64,000 bases of DNA from Amphiura filiformis (GCF_039555335.1 NC_092647.1:12841094-12905093); one strand, 5' to 3'; counted from the first letter of the stretch, positions 34,130 through 46,570 are shown. Notes: a model not told the origin generated them from the letters alone. Numbers and translations are program-made.

Positions 34130-35592
34130 TGGGATACTGATATGGTAGGCCGCAACCGCCACAACGTGGAGCTGATACGCGTAGCTGACTTTTTGCTCCG
34201 TGGAGCCAAATTGACCAATCATGATCATGTTAGAGTTTTTCATTACTCGGAGGTAAAACTGACCAATTAAGTACAACTTACTCATTACGTGAAGCGAATT
34301 TATTCATTAAGAATTTGCCAGACGAAGCGTCACGTGGTTGCAAGATATCCTCGGTCACGAAAGTTATGATTCAAAAAGTAGTTTATGAAAAGTACGAAAT
34401 GACTTATTATTAAGATGGACATGCACTCATAGTGCTGCGATCTGCAGTGTATCGCCGGGAGCTAATTTGTATAACTTGCGCGGTGTCCCTGCGGAATTCG
34501 ACCTTCAGCAAACTGCAAACCAGTTCGGATTTACTTTATATACTAGTAGTAGGCCATACATACTGTAGTTACTGTCCGTTTTCCTATACACAATACTCAG
34601 TGCGCTCACCATTGACGCGTGACCTCTACAAATAGTGTATGTTAGAAGTATAGGCCATTGCCTAGTTGATGTTACTGTGTAAAAAATAACCGGCCAATAT
34701 TTAAAGTATTCTCTGAAATTCTAGAAAATATAGTTTTGTAACATGTCCTAAATTTTTAGCTAATTTAGGTGTTTGGAAATATTGGTACTTTAGTGTTTTA
34801 GGAAGGATATGTAAACGACAGATAACACCAAAAAATATGAAGAAATTATTTCTAAACCGTGTTAAGTCATTAAGCTTCTCATTTTCAAGAACGCTGGTTA
34901 ACAATAAGCAGACTATTGTCTCATTTCGTAAACAAAAGCCCACAGAATTGTTACCTTGCGTTCACTTTATAATCGTTCACCCAACTGAAACTATAATACC
35001 AGCTCATTGCTCATTGCACAGGTAAAACAGACACAAGTGCAGTGTGTACTTAACCAGAGAAGATCGGAAGTAACATAGTTGAGCTGTTTTCATTGAGTGT
35101 TATCTTGGTTTAATAGCTTTTAATGGGGTTTAAGTCCTTCAAAGGTCGTGGTGAATTCTACTGTAGACATGACTGCATCATGATTATTTTAAAGTCAACA
35201 ACATTCAACAATATGATCACCGTGATAGTATGACAGTATCAGTACCGTGGGTGTCAGTGATCCTGGCCTGACACAGTAGACAAACAAACAAACAAACACG
35301 CCACACACATGACACATGCATGCAAGGTAACATTGACTATACACTAATCAAACAATGGTATTGATCCTGTACAACTGGTCGTGGTTTATTTACAATCGAT
35401 TCATTTAAAATCCCCACATTAATTTTGGCAAGAGTTTTCTCTCTCTGGAGCGAGGATGCATCCACTGGCTCCAGCGTAATGAAAAGATCTAACATGATTG
35501 GTCAATTTAGCTCCATAAGCGAAAAGTAAGCTACGCGTAGCAGCTCCATGCACGTTAGGCGGTTACGGCCAGCCATATACTGATCATGCGAA
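34130..35592. mobile_element. ~1.46-kb element with ~110-bp terminal inverted repeats
   Basis: Left arm (34130-34240: ATACTGATATGGTAGGCCGC, GAGCTGATACGCGTAGCTGA, AAATTGACCAATCATG) pairs with right arm (35480-35592). Interior has no ORF with motifs. Long imperfect arms suggest a non-autonomous DNA element. Confidence 0.72.
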
Positions 35593-35599
35593 AATCGTA

Positions 35600-37230
35600 A
35601 AAACATAGAATAGAAACAGTGTGGCAGGCTCTCAAAATCTCAAATTGTATGCTTAGCCTAAGTCGCTCGGCCTATCTCGAATAAAATCACCATGCGTAGC
35701 TGTTGAAAAATGTGAGGATTCATCGTACTATCACGGCAATTTTTGACACGAAGATATAGGGACGATGACGGTGTGTGTTAATCCTGTACAAATAAGCGTT
35801 GCCAATTTTTTTTAATTAAAAGAAATGTGATTTCAATGGAATTTTTTTATTTAGATCTATTTTTTTTTTATTTTAGGTATTTACAAAAAATCAAAACCTG
35901 TTTTTTTCATGTAAAAATTTCAAATAAAAAATGTGGTAAAATTATGGGTAACAACCTGTTGAATTCTGCACCTTGAAGATGAATATTTTGCAATAGATAA
36001 AATGATACCATAGAGGTATTTTAATTTAAATTGAGTTAGCTTGAAATTCCCCTGGACAAGGAACTTACTGCTTATTTGTCTCATTGTAACCCGTCATGAA
36101 ACTCGGGGAGCTGATCCTGGTTGCGAAGGTTATTTGTGGAATGTCTAGGGTGTGCGCTCTTGAAGCAGCAAAGTCCCTGAATTGTTGTTTAATGGTTTGT
36201 GGAATGACGTGGGGCCGTAGTGGTCAGAGACAACCTGTAAAGTGTGCTGAGGCTTGTGGATCAACGTCTAGGCATTGTGCCGGTGCGTAGCGCACTATAA
36301 ATCACTGCGCCTTTATTGTGTCCAGAAGTTGTAGAAGCATTACGAATGAAGTAAAACAGTCAGTCTATGAAATTTTTTGTTGTTGGGGGACGGTGGGGTG
36401 GGGGTAGTCAATACAAATATATGACGTCAAAAGAAAATACTAAAAAAAATCCTGAATTTAAACAGAATATATGTAGAACAATCGATGTCAACTGGTACCC
36501 AAACATGTGGAAAGTACCCGGCAGGGTTCGATTTACTTAGCAATTTGCGCAGCGAAAACCTTATTTAGGCGATGTTCTTATAATATGTGACCGTCCATGG
36601 CGAATGAGCTGTAAATTCCTCCCCCGGTCAATTTTGTTTTATTTCGTGTTTAAAAAATAAACATCATAAACTTAAAAATGGTATATCATTTGACTTCAAA
36701 CGATATCCAGAAGCGGGGTTATGGTTTGTTAAACTTTGCTCCTTCAACAAAATTATAGCTTTTTATGCGTTTTTACATGTGTCTCTTTTTCCACATTGCT
36801 GGCAATATATATCAAACAGTCATAATTGGCGGTCATTTCAAATCATCCCCAAGTCAACGAGGTTTAAGAAAGTTCTCTCATTGTTAATTGTTGGTTATGC
36901 ATACCTGTACAAAATACAATGCCTGGTAACCCACCACTTGAACAGGATTTAGCAAAAGCAAACAAAGACTAGAGCTATTAAAAGTTCTATAGCCGGCCAT
37001 CTAAGGTAGAAGCTTATTATCCACTTCAACAATAGGATTATTGATTAGTTTTGACTATCAAAATAAGACGGATGTCGGGCCAGCTTAAGTTATCGATGAA
37101 TACGACCTTCGTACACATTTTACACCGTAACACAGAATACAATTTAGGGAATTTACGGCTCGTTTGTGCTGCCGGGTCACATATTAGCATATGTTTACAT
37201 TGTAGAAAAATGATATACACAGGAATGTAA
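35600..37230. other. Non-coding, no element defined
   Basis: Open frames (e.g. 36096-36290) lack motifs or codon bias. A GC-rich repeat-like patch follows at 37250-37360 (GAGCGCTTGCGCGATGCGTT). Confidence 0.4.
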
Positions 37231-37733
37231 GTGGCCTATTGTATTTTGGCCTGAACTCCCGAGCGCTTGCGCGATGCGTTCTGCAGGGGTCGAGGGTGCA
37301 CAGCCCCCCGTGGGGGTTGCAATGGGGCAGCGCCTCTCGCAGAAAATTTTTGTAATTTTGACAGTGAAAATACCCATTTCCTGGCTTTTGGTCCCCTTAA
37401 TTCTAAACATTTGATGCTGTTTGTGGTAATGTAGTCACAATTATGCACAACATGCTGTCTACCTGATTCACCACTTCAATTCAGCAGATGCATGAAGTAG
37501 CTGCAAAACAGCCCGGTAATGTCTCATTGGTGTCTTTAATCTTGCATTTCGTCTTGTGTTATATCTGATGTGCCGTGTTTGAAAGCGCCTTCTTACCACT
37601 TGAACGTTGAACCATACGAAATGGTACATTTCATGATTTGCAAACAGTACACAGCGCTTCGCCGGCAGTATTCACGTAATCCGAATAGTAAAATCCACTA
37701 CACATGAGTGCATGTATCGTCCTTTGATTCAAG

Positions 37734-38433
37734 CAGGCTGCGACAAATGGCTTGCCCGATTGCCCGGGGCAACCACTTTTTTGTTCGGGCAACTGTTATT
37801 TACAGAAGCTCTGCCCGATCGGACAAGCTTAAATCATGAGTAGGCCTACAACGGGCATGGCAAAACATAAAAGTACTCACATTATTATTCACAAATCACC
37901 ACTTTATCATCAACATTTCCCGACCTTTTTCTCTTAATTTGGGCCGTAAATAATCATATGTGTTCGAAGTTTATACATTTCACAATAGACCACCCATCGC
38001 TCGTCTTTAAGCATTATTCCTGGATTATTCAGTCACCTGTTTCGTAAAATGTAAACAATGGCTCAATCGAATGCATCCCAGAAGTCATTGGATTATTAGT
38101 ACTGCGCATGCGATCAACACAACAGAAGTTTCAGAACCCGTGAAAACAGGTCTAGGTCAGTTCATCCACTGCCACGTGGCTTTTGTTTACATTTTCACTG
38201 CTAAATTTTAAGGTTGCATATTTCGTGTTGATTTTATTTTCATACATGTAGAAGGAATCATTCATGCACACTCTATCCCATTTTCATTTCATCCCGGAAA
38301 TTACATGTTAACTTTATTGTAGGCCAAAATTGTACCATCATAAGGCATTATTCGGGCATGTTCGGGCAAGTAATTTTTAGACTAAGCTTGCCCGACCGGG
38401 CAACCTGAAAAAAAGGCAATTTGTCACAGCCTG
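37734..38433. mobile_element. 700-bp hAT-like non-autonomous element, 8-bp TSD
   Basis: Starts CAGGCTGCGACAAATGGC, ends GCAATTTGTCACAGCCTG, with GCCCGATTGCCCGGG and CCCGACCGGGC subterminal palindromes. Flanked by identical GATTCAAG (37726-37733 and 38434-38441). The 8-bp duplication is the hAT hallmark. Confidence 0.88.
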
Positions 38434-39712
38434 GATTCAAGCCATTCATGCATTCCCATTTAAATTTAACGCGTACAGTAGCATCAATCTTTCTTACATC
38501 GGCAGGTCTATCTATCAACGATTTCCATGACTGCGATAAGCGTTCATAAATTTTAGCTGACCTCATATGCTCTCATGCAACTCGAAATTTCACAACTTCA
38601 CACACGAACTCTCGGGTCAAAATGCGTAATGGCGGACTTTCACTCGCGCCTCCCGTAATCACATTCCTCATTTTGACTACAATATGAACGATACGTACGT
38701 CAACCTGTTATAACTGTAGTGATCAAAATACATAAAGAGACTATCAGATCTTCTTTATAGACTTTTATTCCAGTCGTTTTACTTTTTTATTTTTCTACAT
38801 TTAATTTTTTTATTTATTTTTTTGGGATTCCAACCGGATTTTTCTGGCACAAAGAAAACGTGCGTGGCCGGAAATTTTTGCAAAATTACGTAAAAGCCGG
38901 ATTTCCGGCAATATCCGGAACTCTTACATGTATCCCTGTATACAAGCTGAAATTTGTGTACTGTACATGTAGCAGGTTGTCCAAAATGGGGAGCATTTTG
39001 CTCCACGACACCAGTTAAATCGAACCCTGGTACCCGGTACCGCAAAAAATCACGAGTTCTTTAACTTTAAAACAATCAAAATATTCACACTTGTAATCTT
39101 TAATTGTGTAGCTTCTTTCACTCAAAACTTCCAAAAGTTGTGGAGCGCTTTGCGCCTTAGTGCTGGCAATGAATAATTTGTCTAGAGAGTCTGTGTAAGT
39201 GGGAGCCTGGAAGGGGGGGGGTCATAAAAATTTTCGATCCAAGATAGGGGGGTCCAGTCACTGAAAATGACATCCCCCCCCCGAGTCATTTATTTTTCGG
39301 CTGAGCATGCGTGAAAGAGAAAATAACTGAAAGTGCATAAAAAGTTAGGCATGACTAGACTCGCTGCCAGTCCTACACTGTACCTACATGTACCGTATTT
39401 CGTCAAATAAATTACATTTTCCCAAGGGGGGGCATTTATTCAAGGTCAATTTTAGAACGATAATTCCCGTTAAAATCATTAGGTAAACTAAAAACACACG
39501 CTAAAATGACGAACTATGAACTAGAAACACTGACTTCTGGCTCACTTCCGGGTTTTTGATCCAGATTTTCGCCAATTATTGATGCTATTATGTAGGTAAC
39601 CCAGGCAAACCTTAGTTAACACATTTGCTAGTCAGCCAAATTCGCCGACAATGTCAATGCATATTTACATAGAAATTTAAAACAACTGGCCGAAGAAGGA
39701 AACGTACATAAG

Positions 39713-41015
39713 TGGTCGCATGTCATAAGTTGGGTATGCAAAAAGGGTGGAGGGATTACACTTTTCTGAAAATTGTGATACAAATTTGATTGGCTTTCCG
39801 TAACCCCATATCCTACAGCAGTGGTTGATACCTCATTTTAAGCCTAATTTTATACTCTTTCAATCTACTGAAGCATATAATTATACATTATTCAGTAAAA
39901 AAATCACATCAGTTGAAATGAAAAATGCCAGGGGTGGAGGAGCAGGCGGATGTGGAGCAGGCGGATGCGGGAGTGTGCAATAGGGCCTATGTGAAAATTC
40001 ACATATCAGCATGTCATAACTACTGGTTATTTTTTCAAATCTAGTGAGGGTATGATGTATTGACAGCTTTGAATGTTGAATTTGTACAACTAAAACAATT
40101 ACTGACTACTTAAGGTGGCACTACACCCCCTGATAAATTTTGTGACTAATTTTGCATTTTTCTCAAAAAGTAACTACAAAATTACTACATTTTGTGTACA
40201 CACTGGTAACAAAAGTTATGTATATTATTGGGGCAAGGAATCCAATACTTTACCGAAATTTCAGTGATTCAAGACAAAGGGGTTCATTATATAAGTTAAA
40301 AAATGAGGTACATTCTAGCGGTACCTCTTTTATCATAAATAAAGTATACCGCTTGTCTAGAGTCACTGAAATTCCAGTGTAGTAACTTGATTCCTAATAC
40401 TCCTATAATTTACATAACTTTTGTTACCAATGTGTTATTATTTTTTGAGAGAATGAGAGAAATGCAAAAATAGTCACAAATTCATCAAGGGGTGTAGTAC
40501 CACCTTAAATGGTTATAATGTTCCATTTTTTAAAAAATGAAATCCTCAGTATTTTTAGCAACATGCTAATGTACATTTCTCTTCTTGATATTCATTTCCT
40601 TAATAATAGAATAACCGTCTCGCTAATTACTTGTAAAAAGGTCATTGACCTTCACAATGTAATTAACATACGTACAATTATTTTAAATAGTTTATTTGAA
40701 GCATTAATGTATTGAGACCATATCCTCCAAATCTGATGACATTCTTGCATAAAATAAACATTTTACAGTCATTTTTGTAATTGAGGTCTGATTTGAGAAA
40801 AACGCATTTGAAAATTGAGATTTACATAGACACCTGTGTATTAATTAATTAGTAATTAAGCATTATCTCACAAATTAAGCATGTGATAAGGTTAAAAATG
40901 GTGTTAATTATTAGATGTTGTCAATATATACAACATACCAGGTATCCAAAAATACATTTTTTGTCATTTTTGACCATGTAATGGAAATTGTACCCAACTT
41001 ATGACATGCGACCAA
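39713..41015. mobile_element. TIR element GGTCGCATGTCATAAGTTGGG
   Basis: GGTCGCATGTCATAAGTTGG at left is the exact inverse of CCAACTTATGACATGCGACC at right. Left interior continues ATGCAAAAAGGGTGGAGG. Related to 41484-42557. Confidence 0.72.
40110..40508. mobile_element. TTAA MITE, TTAAGGTGGCACTACACCCC
   Basis: TTAAGGTGGCACTACACCCC at left, GGGGTGTAGTACCACCTTAA at right; arms extend through TTTGTGAC..TTTTGCATTT. TTAA ends fit piggyBac-type MITEs. Innermost level of the nest. Confidence 0.85.
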
Positions 41016-41483
41016 ATATGTTTTCTATACTTCACTTGACCCAATGATTTTTTATGGTGATAAGTCACTCGCACATGGAATTTTAGAGGGATTTGGATAG
41101 CAGTTCCATTAAAAAGCTGCTATCATAATGAGACTAAGATCTAGAAACACCCCGAAATGCCGTTTTGGGGAATTTTGCTAGCTGAAACTTTTTGATGAAA
41201 GTCAATCTTTGACAAGATGTAACTTTGCTACGGAAAGTGCTATGAAAAAATGGTTTTCAGTTTTGGCTTTGTTTACTCAAGGGCTTTGATTTGATATATA
41301 AAATGATGCAGTTTGATGGCAAATTTGAATTCACCTAGCATACCTATATTATGGACCATGTGCGCAACTTGGTAAGCTTACACAAGATAGCATGGAAATA
41401 TCGGCATTTTTGAAACATCTTGGTTGAAAAAAGTGGTGGGGGTGTTTATTTGAGGGGGCGGCTATTTACGAAATACGGTATGT

Positions 41484-42557
41484 ATGGTCGTGTGCCATGA
41501 ATTGGGGGCCAAATGCGTTACATACTTAACAATTGAACAATTTACATGTTTTTGTACTTAAACTGGTCTAATTCATAAACTGTTCATCAAAACCCTGTAA
41601 AATTATATATCACTGTAAAGCTTAGAGTACCGTACCAGGAATGCACACGTACAAACAATTGGTCAATATACAGGGTGCTACAAATGTCATATAGGGTGGA
41701 AAAGTTGAATTTTGGTTCAAAAAGTATACTTTTTTGTTCCTCTCTTATTTACTAACATAAACACCTGTTCTGCTAAAACCTTTTTAGATGTGCTAATAAC
41801 ATTGTAGGCTTTCAAAAAAAGCAAACTTGTAAAGATGAGTTATGTTGCCTAACTGAGATACAGGGTGTTCAAAAGTCGTACATAATTTTTATGATTTTTA
41901 TTACATTTTCAATCAAAACTTTTTCCTCCATGCCTCACACAAAAACCAGTGGCATATTTGAATTCCTCATCAAATTTCCATCCAAAAAATGTAAACTTTT
42001 ACAGCAGTGGGGTAACTCCTTCAAGAAATATGACCTTCAGAACATTTCGGAGCATAAATGAATAGTTGACACAGTAACGTACCGGTATAGGAAAAGCCTA
42101 GAACCCATGACACAGAATGCAGCACACTTACAACAAATTAACCTAGCTTGGAGTAAAACTGGTCAAATTGTAATCTAGACATCAATACCAAAACAATGGT
42201 ACATAATTCATCTCAATACCTTGCTGGGTTACAAAGTTGCAGTAAAAAATAAATTCGAGAGGAACAAAAAATCAATATTCCCTATACTTTAACACATGCC
42301 TCAACCGTAGGCACCTCAACCGTAGGCACCTCCACCCCAACTCTGCATCGTTTGAATTGCAATATCTCAAAAAGTATATACAGTGTGAAGTTTTTACTTT
42401 CCACAATTTTAGCTAGATAAATTAGCAACAAAATGAGACCAAAACTAGCTCAGTACCCCTCTCCATTCTTGAGATCTGGGACAAAACGTCCCGAATAAAA
42501 TGAAAAAATGTAACGCCTCCACCTTTTTCTATACCCCAATTCATGACGCACGACCGT
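41484..42557. mobile_element. TIR element ATGGTCGTGTGCCATGAATT
   Basis: Left ATGGTCGTGTGCCATGAATTGG-like end pairs with CCCCAATTCATGACGCACGACC-like right end; right interior CCTCCACCTTTTTCTATACC is the inverse of the GGTGGAGG motif in 39713-41015. Starts four bases after the MITE ending at 41480. Confidence 0.7.
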
Positions 42558-42787
42558 ATATTTAGGACTGGCTTACGCCATTTTCTAATTGTCTATGGGA
42601 AATACACACTTAATGATTTGCACAGGTCAGAAATTAAAAAAAAAATCTTTAAAATGTCACCAAAATGTATATTTGCAATTGGTACCCATCAGATTGTGCT
42701 TGCAAATTTAAAGATCGGTTGAAACAAAATTAATGATCGAACCTGCATTTTACTACTTTCCAAAAGACAAAATGTCAAAGTTCTGCC

Positions 42788-42820
42788 GAATTCTGCACCC
42801 TTGCGAAGGGTGCAGAATTC
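42788..42820. repeat. Perfect 15-bp-stem hairpin
   Basis: GAATTCTGCACCCTT, GCG, AAGGGTGCAGAATTC: complete complementarity with a 3-nt loop. Confidence 0.9.
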
Positions 42821-43376
42821 AAAGAAAAGGAATAAAAATTCTGATCTTTGCGCATGTGCGGTCAAAAGCCCAAAATTACACTTTTGAACGTACTAACAAT
42901 ATAGAATAGAACATTCGGCGTCAACTTGTCAAAAATATTGAAGAAAATGTGCTCACCAATTGACCAAACATGTGGAAAAGTACGCACAAAAATTCCCATT
43001 CAAACGAGTGCAGTGGGAAACTCAAACTGAACATGCTGAAAGTGCATAATCCAGGCTAGGCGTGACCTGGTTCTTTTTACGCGATAATCAGGAAGAACTG
43101 TCTTACATTGCTGAAGGTTATTCAATATTCACTGTAATACATGTACTGTTTTAGTAAGAGATGATAACATCATTTTAAAGCTTTTCTCTGATATTTCAAA
43201 CTGAATTATTTGTATCTCGCAACACATTTTCATGCCTCTCAAACATCGATAGTTCCGGCATGGAACACTTTCATTTAATCTTTATATTGTTCTTTACATT
43301 TAATATTTATACATGTACCGTAAAGAAAATGATAATGTTAATTTTAAAACACAAATTTTGTTTGTTTAACACTTAC

Positions 43377-43450
43377 CAAATTTTCTAAAAATCACAATGA
43401 ATCCGCAAACATGGCCGCGGCGTGCTGTATAGATAGCCTGTCGCCCTGAG
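43377..43450 (-). other. Candidate non-coding first exon / promoter-proximal region of NKTR
   Basis: Minus strand shows a GC-rich patch (GCCGCGGCCATG, local peak in an AT-rich region) followed by AAAATTTG and a GTAAGT donor at 43376-43371. A 7-codon uORF runs from ATG 43412-43410 to TGA 43394-43392. Joined to the acceptor at 32717, the frame of the NKTR ATG meets this TGA upstream, agreeing with the ATG choice. The 5' edge is undefined. No transcript evidence; another first exon is possible. Confidence 0.35.
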
Positions 43451-43459
43451 CCTGTCGCC

Positions 43460-43846
43460 CCTAAAAATGAAGGGCGCATATCACTATAAAAATACAAAAC
43501 AAATCATTATTAATTTAAAATCAAAACTGTAGGGGTGTCCGGCGTAATGGGAGCAGGCAAAATTTCGTCCCCATTTGTCAATTTTAGCTAGAGGGAAGGG
43601 GGGGGGCATGCCCTAGGTCAACATAAAAAGAATAAAACAGACGTTTATAGTTGTAATGTTATGATGTTGCAAAGGCTGAGTCAAAGAAGTAAACTCATGT
43701 TTGAGGGGCTGTAAGCCTAACTAGAGACTTGTAAGGAATTTGCTAAAAATTGAAATATCATTAACAAGAGCAACTTCAATCTACACGTCTAAATAATAAT
43801 TTAAAAAAATGTTGCAATTGCACACAACAAACTCAAGTTATACTTG
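43460..43846. other. Non-coding, upstream of the candidate first exon
   Basis: Repeated CTGTCGCCC (43440-43460), a G-rich stretch near 43600; no gene recognised. Confidence 0.35.
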
Positions 43847-45010
43847 ATTTTGATTTAAACTTTTGATCCAAACACAAGGAATTAATTCCTACCTCGGAAT
43901 TTTCAGATGGTACTCCATCTTTCATCAGCGAGTGAGTGACTGTATCAGGTCGTGATTTTCTTGACCTTTGACCTGATAACAGACTCGTAGACTCCTGAAA
44001 GCTTGAACCGGCCCCCGTCTTTGTTGAGAGATGGTTGGTTGGCTTTGATGTGAACTGCTTCTTTAACTCCACGTTGGAACCACCTGCTGTCTCTGTCAAG
44101 TATGCGGACCTTATCCAAGTCCACAAAATGTCCCGGAGACTCGATGTGAATGTGGTTTGAGACCTCTGATGCTGTACTACTGGGTCTCCTGTGTTCATTG
44201 AAACGTGTTTTCAGAGAGCGTTCAGTTTCGCCAATATAGGCTTCTTTGCACTGTCCGGTACCGGTAACAGTTTTGCCCTGGCAAGGGATGTAATATACCG
44301 GACCTGTAATGTCCTTCTTATCTGTCTTGTCCTTGGGTGACACAAGGATTTGTCTAAGTGTGCGGGTCGGTTTGAAGAAAACGCTAACACCGTAGTTGCT
44401 AAAAGTCCTTCTAATGGCTTCAGAAGTGCCTTTGATATAGGGAGAACTACGTGACCTTTGTTTGGGCGTTTATCGCCCACGTCTCTCTTTTTGTGAGTTT
44501 TTGGTTCTGTAGCTTTATCGAGAGCCCATTTGGGGTAACCGCATTTGACTAAAGCATTGTTCACATGTGCTTTCTCGTCTTCGCGATCCTGGAGGTTAGT
44601 GACCACGGTGTCGGCCCTATGGTACAAAGTTCGGATGACTCCAAGTTTGTGATCAATGGGGTGATTAGACGAGAAATTGAGATATTGATCGGTGTGTGTG
44701 CTTTTGCGGTAAATGGTGACTTTGATGGATCTGTCAGGTTGGATTACGGTGAGAGTGTCTAGAAAAGCAAGCGAGTCGTTTTCCTCTCCTTCGGTGGTGA
44801 ATTTGATGTCCTTGTCCAGCGAATTTAGATGGTCGGTAAATTCTTGCGGTTCAAGCTTTCAGGAGTCTACGAGTCTGTTATCAGGTCAAAGGTCAAGAAA
44901 ATCACGACCTGATACAGTCACTCACTCGCTGATGAAAGATGGAGTACCATCTGAAAATTCCGAGGTAGGAATTAATTCCTTGTGTTTGGATCAAAAGTTT
45001 AAATCAAAAT
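43847..45010 (-). mobile_element. 5'-truncated Penelope-like element with inverted 164-bp arms
   Basis: Minus strand: RT C-terminal part (about 44847-44350: FTDHLNSLDKDIKFTTEGEE, SLAFLDTLTVIQPDRSIKVT), then a GIY-YIG endonuclease (44343-43945: GPVYYIPCQGK, YIGETERSLKTRFNEHRR, QPSLNKDGGRF). This RT plus GIY-YIG pair defines Penelope-like retroelements. A one-base deletion near 44445 breaks the frame in the linker. Segment 43847-44010 recurs inverted at 44847-45010, so the fragment is bounded by inverted arms as often seen in Penelope insertions. Confidence 0.85.
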
Positions 45011-45174
45011 CATGATTTATACCAACACAGATGAACTTTCATGAAGGTCAAGTTATACTTATTTGAATACAACCACCCATTTTTGTAGCTGCACACAGTT
45101 TCACTTCCCAAGTAGGCCTACCTATTAGGCCTATATGTATTGATTGGTAAGGCGCGATATTCAAATGCAAATAA

Positions 45175-45375
45175 AGTCTTTATTAATTTTATGGTAACAA
45201 TTTGGTCAAAATATTTGAAGATTTAGTTGGTGAATTTGATATTCATATGAACAGGAGAAAATATAAATTTTATGGCAACAAAATTTATTAATTTTATGGT
45301 AACAATTTGGTCAAAATATTTGAAGATTTAGTTGGTGAATTTGATATTCCTATGAACAGGAGAAAATATAATGTG
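45175..45375 (+). repeat. ~85-bp direct duplication
   Basis: Two copies of TTATGGTAACAATTTGGTCA ... TATGAACAGGAGAAAATATA (about 45188-45262 and 45294-45371), nearly identical. Confidence 0.8.
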
Positions 45376-45469
45376 CATTTATTTTGTGAATGTGTTAAGG
45401 TTACCCCTATATTTGGGATGATGCTTTTTAATTAATAGTGTGTCTGGGGGTCTTTATTTTTACCGATTT

Positions 45470-45824
45470 TGAGAGCACATCAGACACACAAAATCGGCAC
45501 ATTTTGAATACGAGGAATGTCCTTCTGATATCAAATAATTTTGATTTTTTTTAATTCCCGACATAATACACATTTTATGGATTAAAAATTGACATTTTTG
45601 ACATTTAATAGTCCTCAAAGCTAAGTAAATTGTATTAATCCAATGATATGCACTTAAAGCGTATGTACATGTACCTGGGATGAAAAGACACCATCAATTG
45701 AATATTTTGACCTTTCGTATTGAAGATAAACATTTTTCCCCAATAGACCTAAAATTTGTGTCTGACGTGCTTTCAGGTCCCACAAAAAATACTGTGCAAA
45801 GGTGGATGACCGACCCCTTAATCA
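45470..45824. mobile_element. TTAA fold-back MITE, partial copy
   Basis: GAGCACATCAGACACAC, GAGGAATGTCCTTCTGATAT, then right end AAAGGTGGATGACCGACCCC followed by TTAA. Same family as 4516-5491. Confidence 0.7.
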
Positions 45825-46570
45825 AAGGTAACGCAATTTCATTTTTGCTGTGTTTGGCCAAATTTGGATATTTTCCAATGACATGTGGCCTCTGCAAGTC
45901 GTCTTATATATTTTTACATTTCACTGTTACTTTTCCTTTGTGAAGTTACGAGCTAGACCTGTTAGGATAGACTACCCACCGAAGCCACCATTGTAATAAG
46001 TAGAATTGAGCTCTTTTTTGTTGCAATTTTCAACACTGAAATATGTGCACGTTTCTTTGATGTCACTGATGACAGTGGCGTTTCGCGGCCGCTCCTACCC
46101 CGGTGAGTTCGGAAAAAAATTCTTGAAGTATAGTGAGCTATAGTGAATCCAGCACCTTTTATTTTGGCGACAGAATAAGGTTATGGTATCAATGCGCGCG
46201 AAGCGCGTGAAAACTTTTGCCATGTTGAAGCTAAACTGGTAAGATATGGTGCAAACGTGGAATAAATTCGGGCGACAAAAATGTGCAATTTTGGGTCTAA
46301 AATGGCCAAATATGAGGTTAATTTGGACAGAAATCCACACACGGGCGTCAATATTGGGGGTGGGTGGGTGGGGTGATTGTATGGACCATGCCCCCTGGCA
46401 AAATATTGGGGGGATTTATCCCCCAGCCCCCGGGATCTACACCTATGCAACAAAACCCCGTTCACTTCATCAGTTTATGTTTCAAACTTTAAAACAAGAT
46501 AATTGATCAAGCCGTTTTTGGATTATACCAAAATGTCTTAGAGGGGACTTACTTTTTTGGAACCGTTTAT

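Larger units (their letters stand above)
39393..41480. mobile_element. TA-flanked CCGTATTT MITE (copy 2) split by a 1.75-kb insertion
   Basis: Left half 39393-39596 and right half 41351-41480 align with the intact copies at 4739 and 54793. TA at both outer ends. The break carries ATTAT on each side of the inserted 39597-41350 block. Confidence 0.78.

Noticed and set aside
36096..36290. 64-codon open frame starting MKLGELILVAKV
   Set aside because: Too short, no motif, no splice or promoter support.
38570..38680. AATGGCGGAC patch as the NKTR promoter/first exon
   Set aside because: It has a promoter-like motif on the plus strand but no convincing donor on the minus strand; 43377 fits better.
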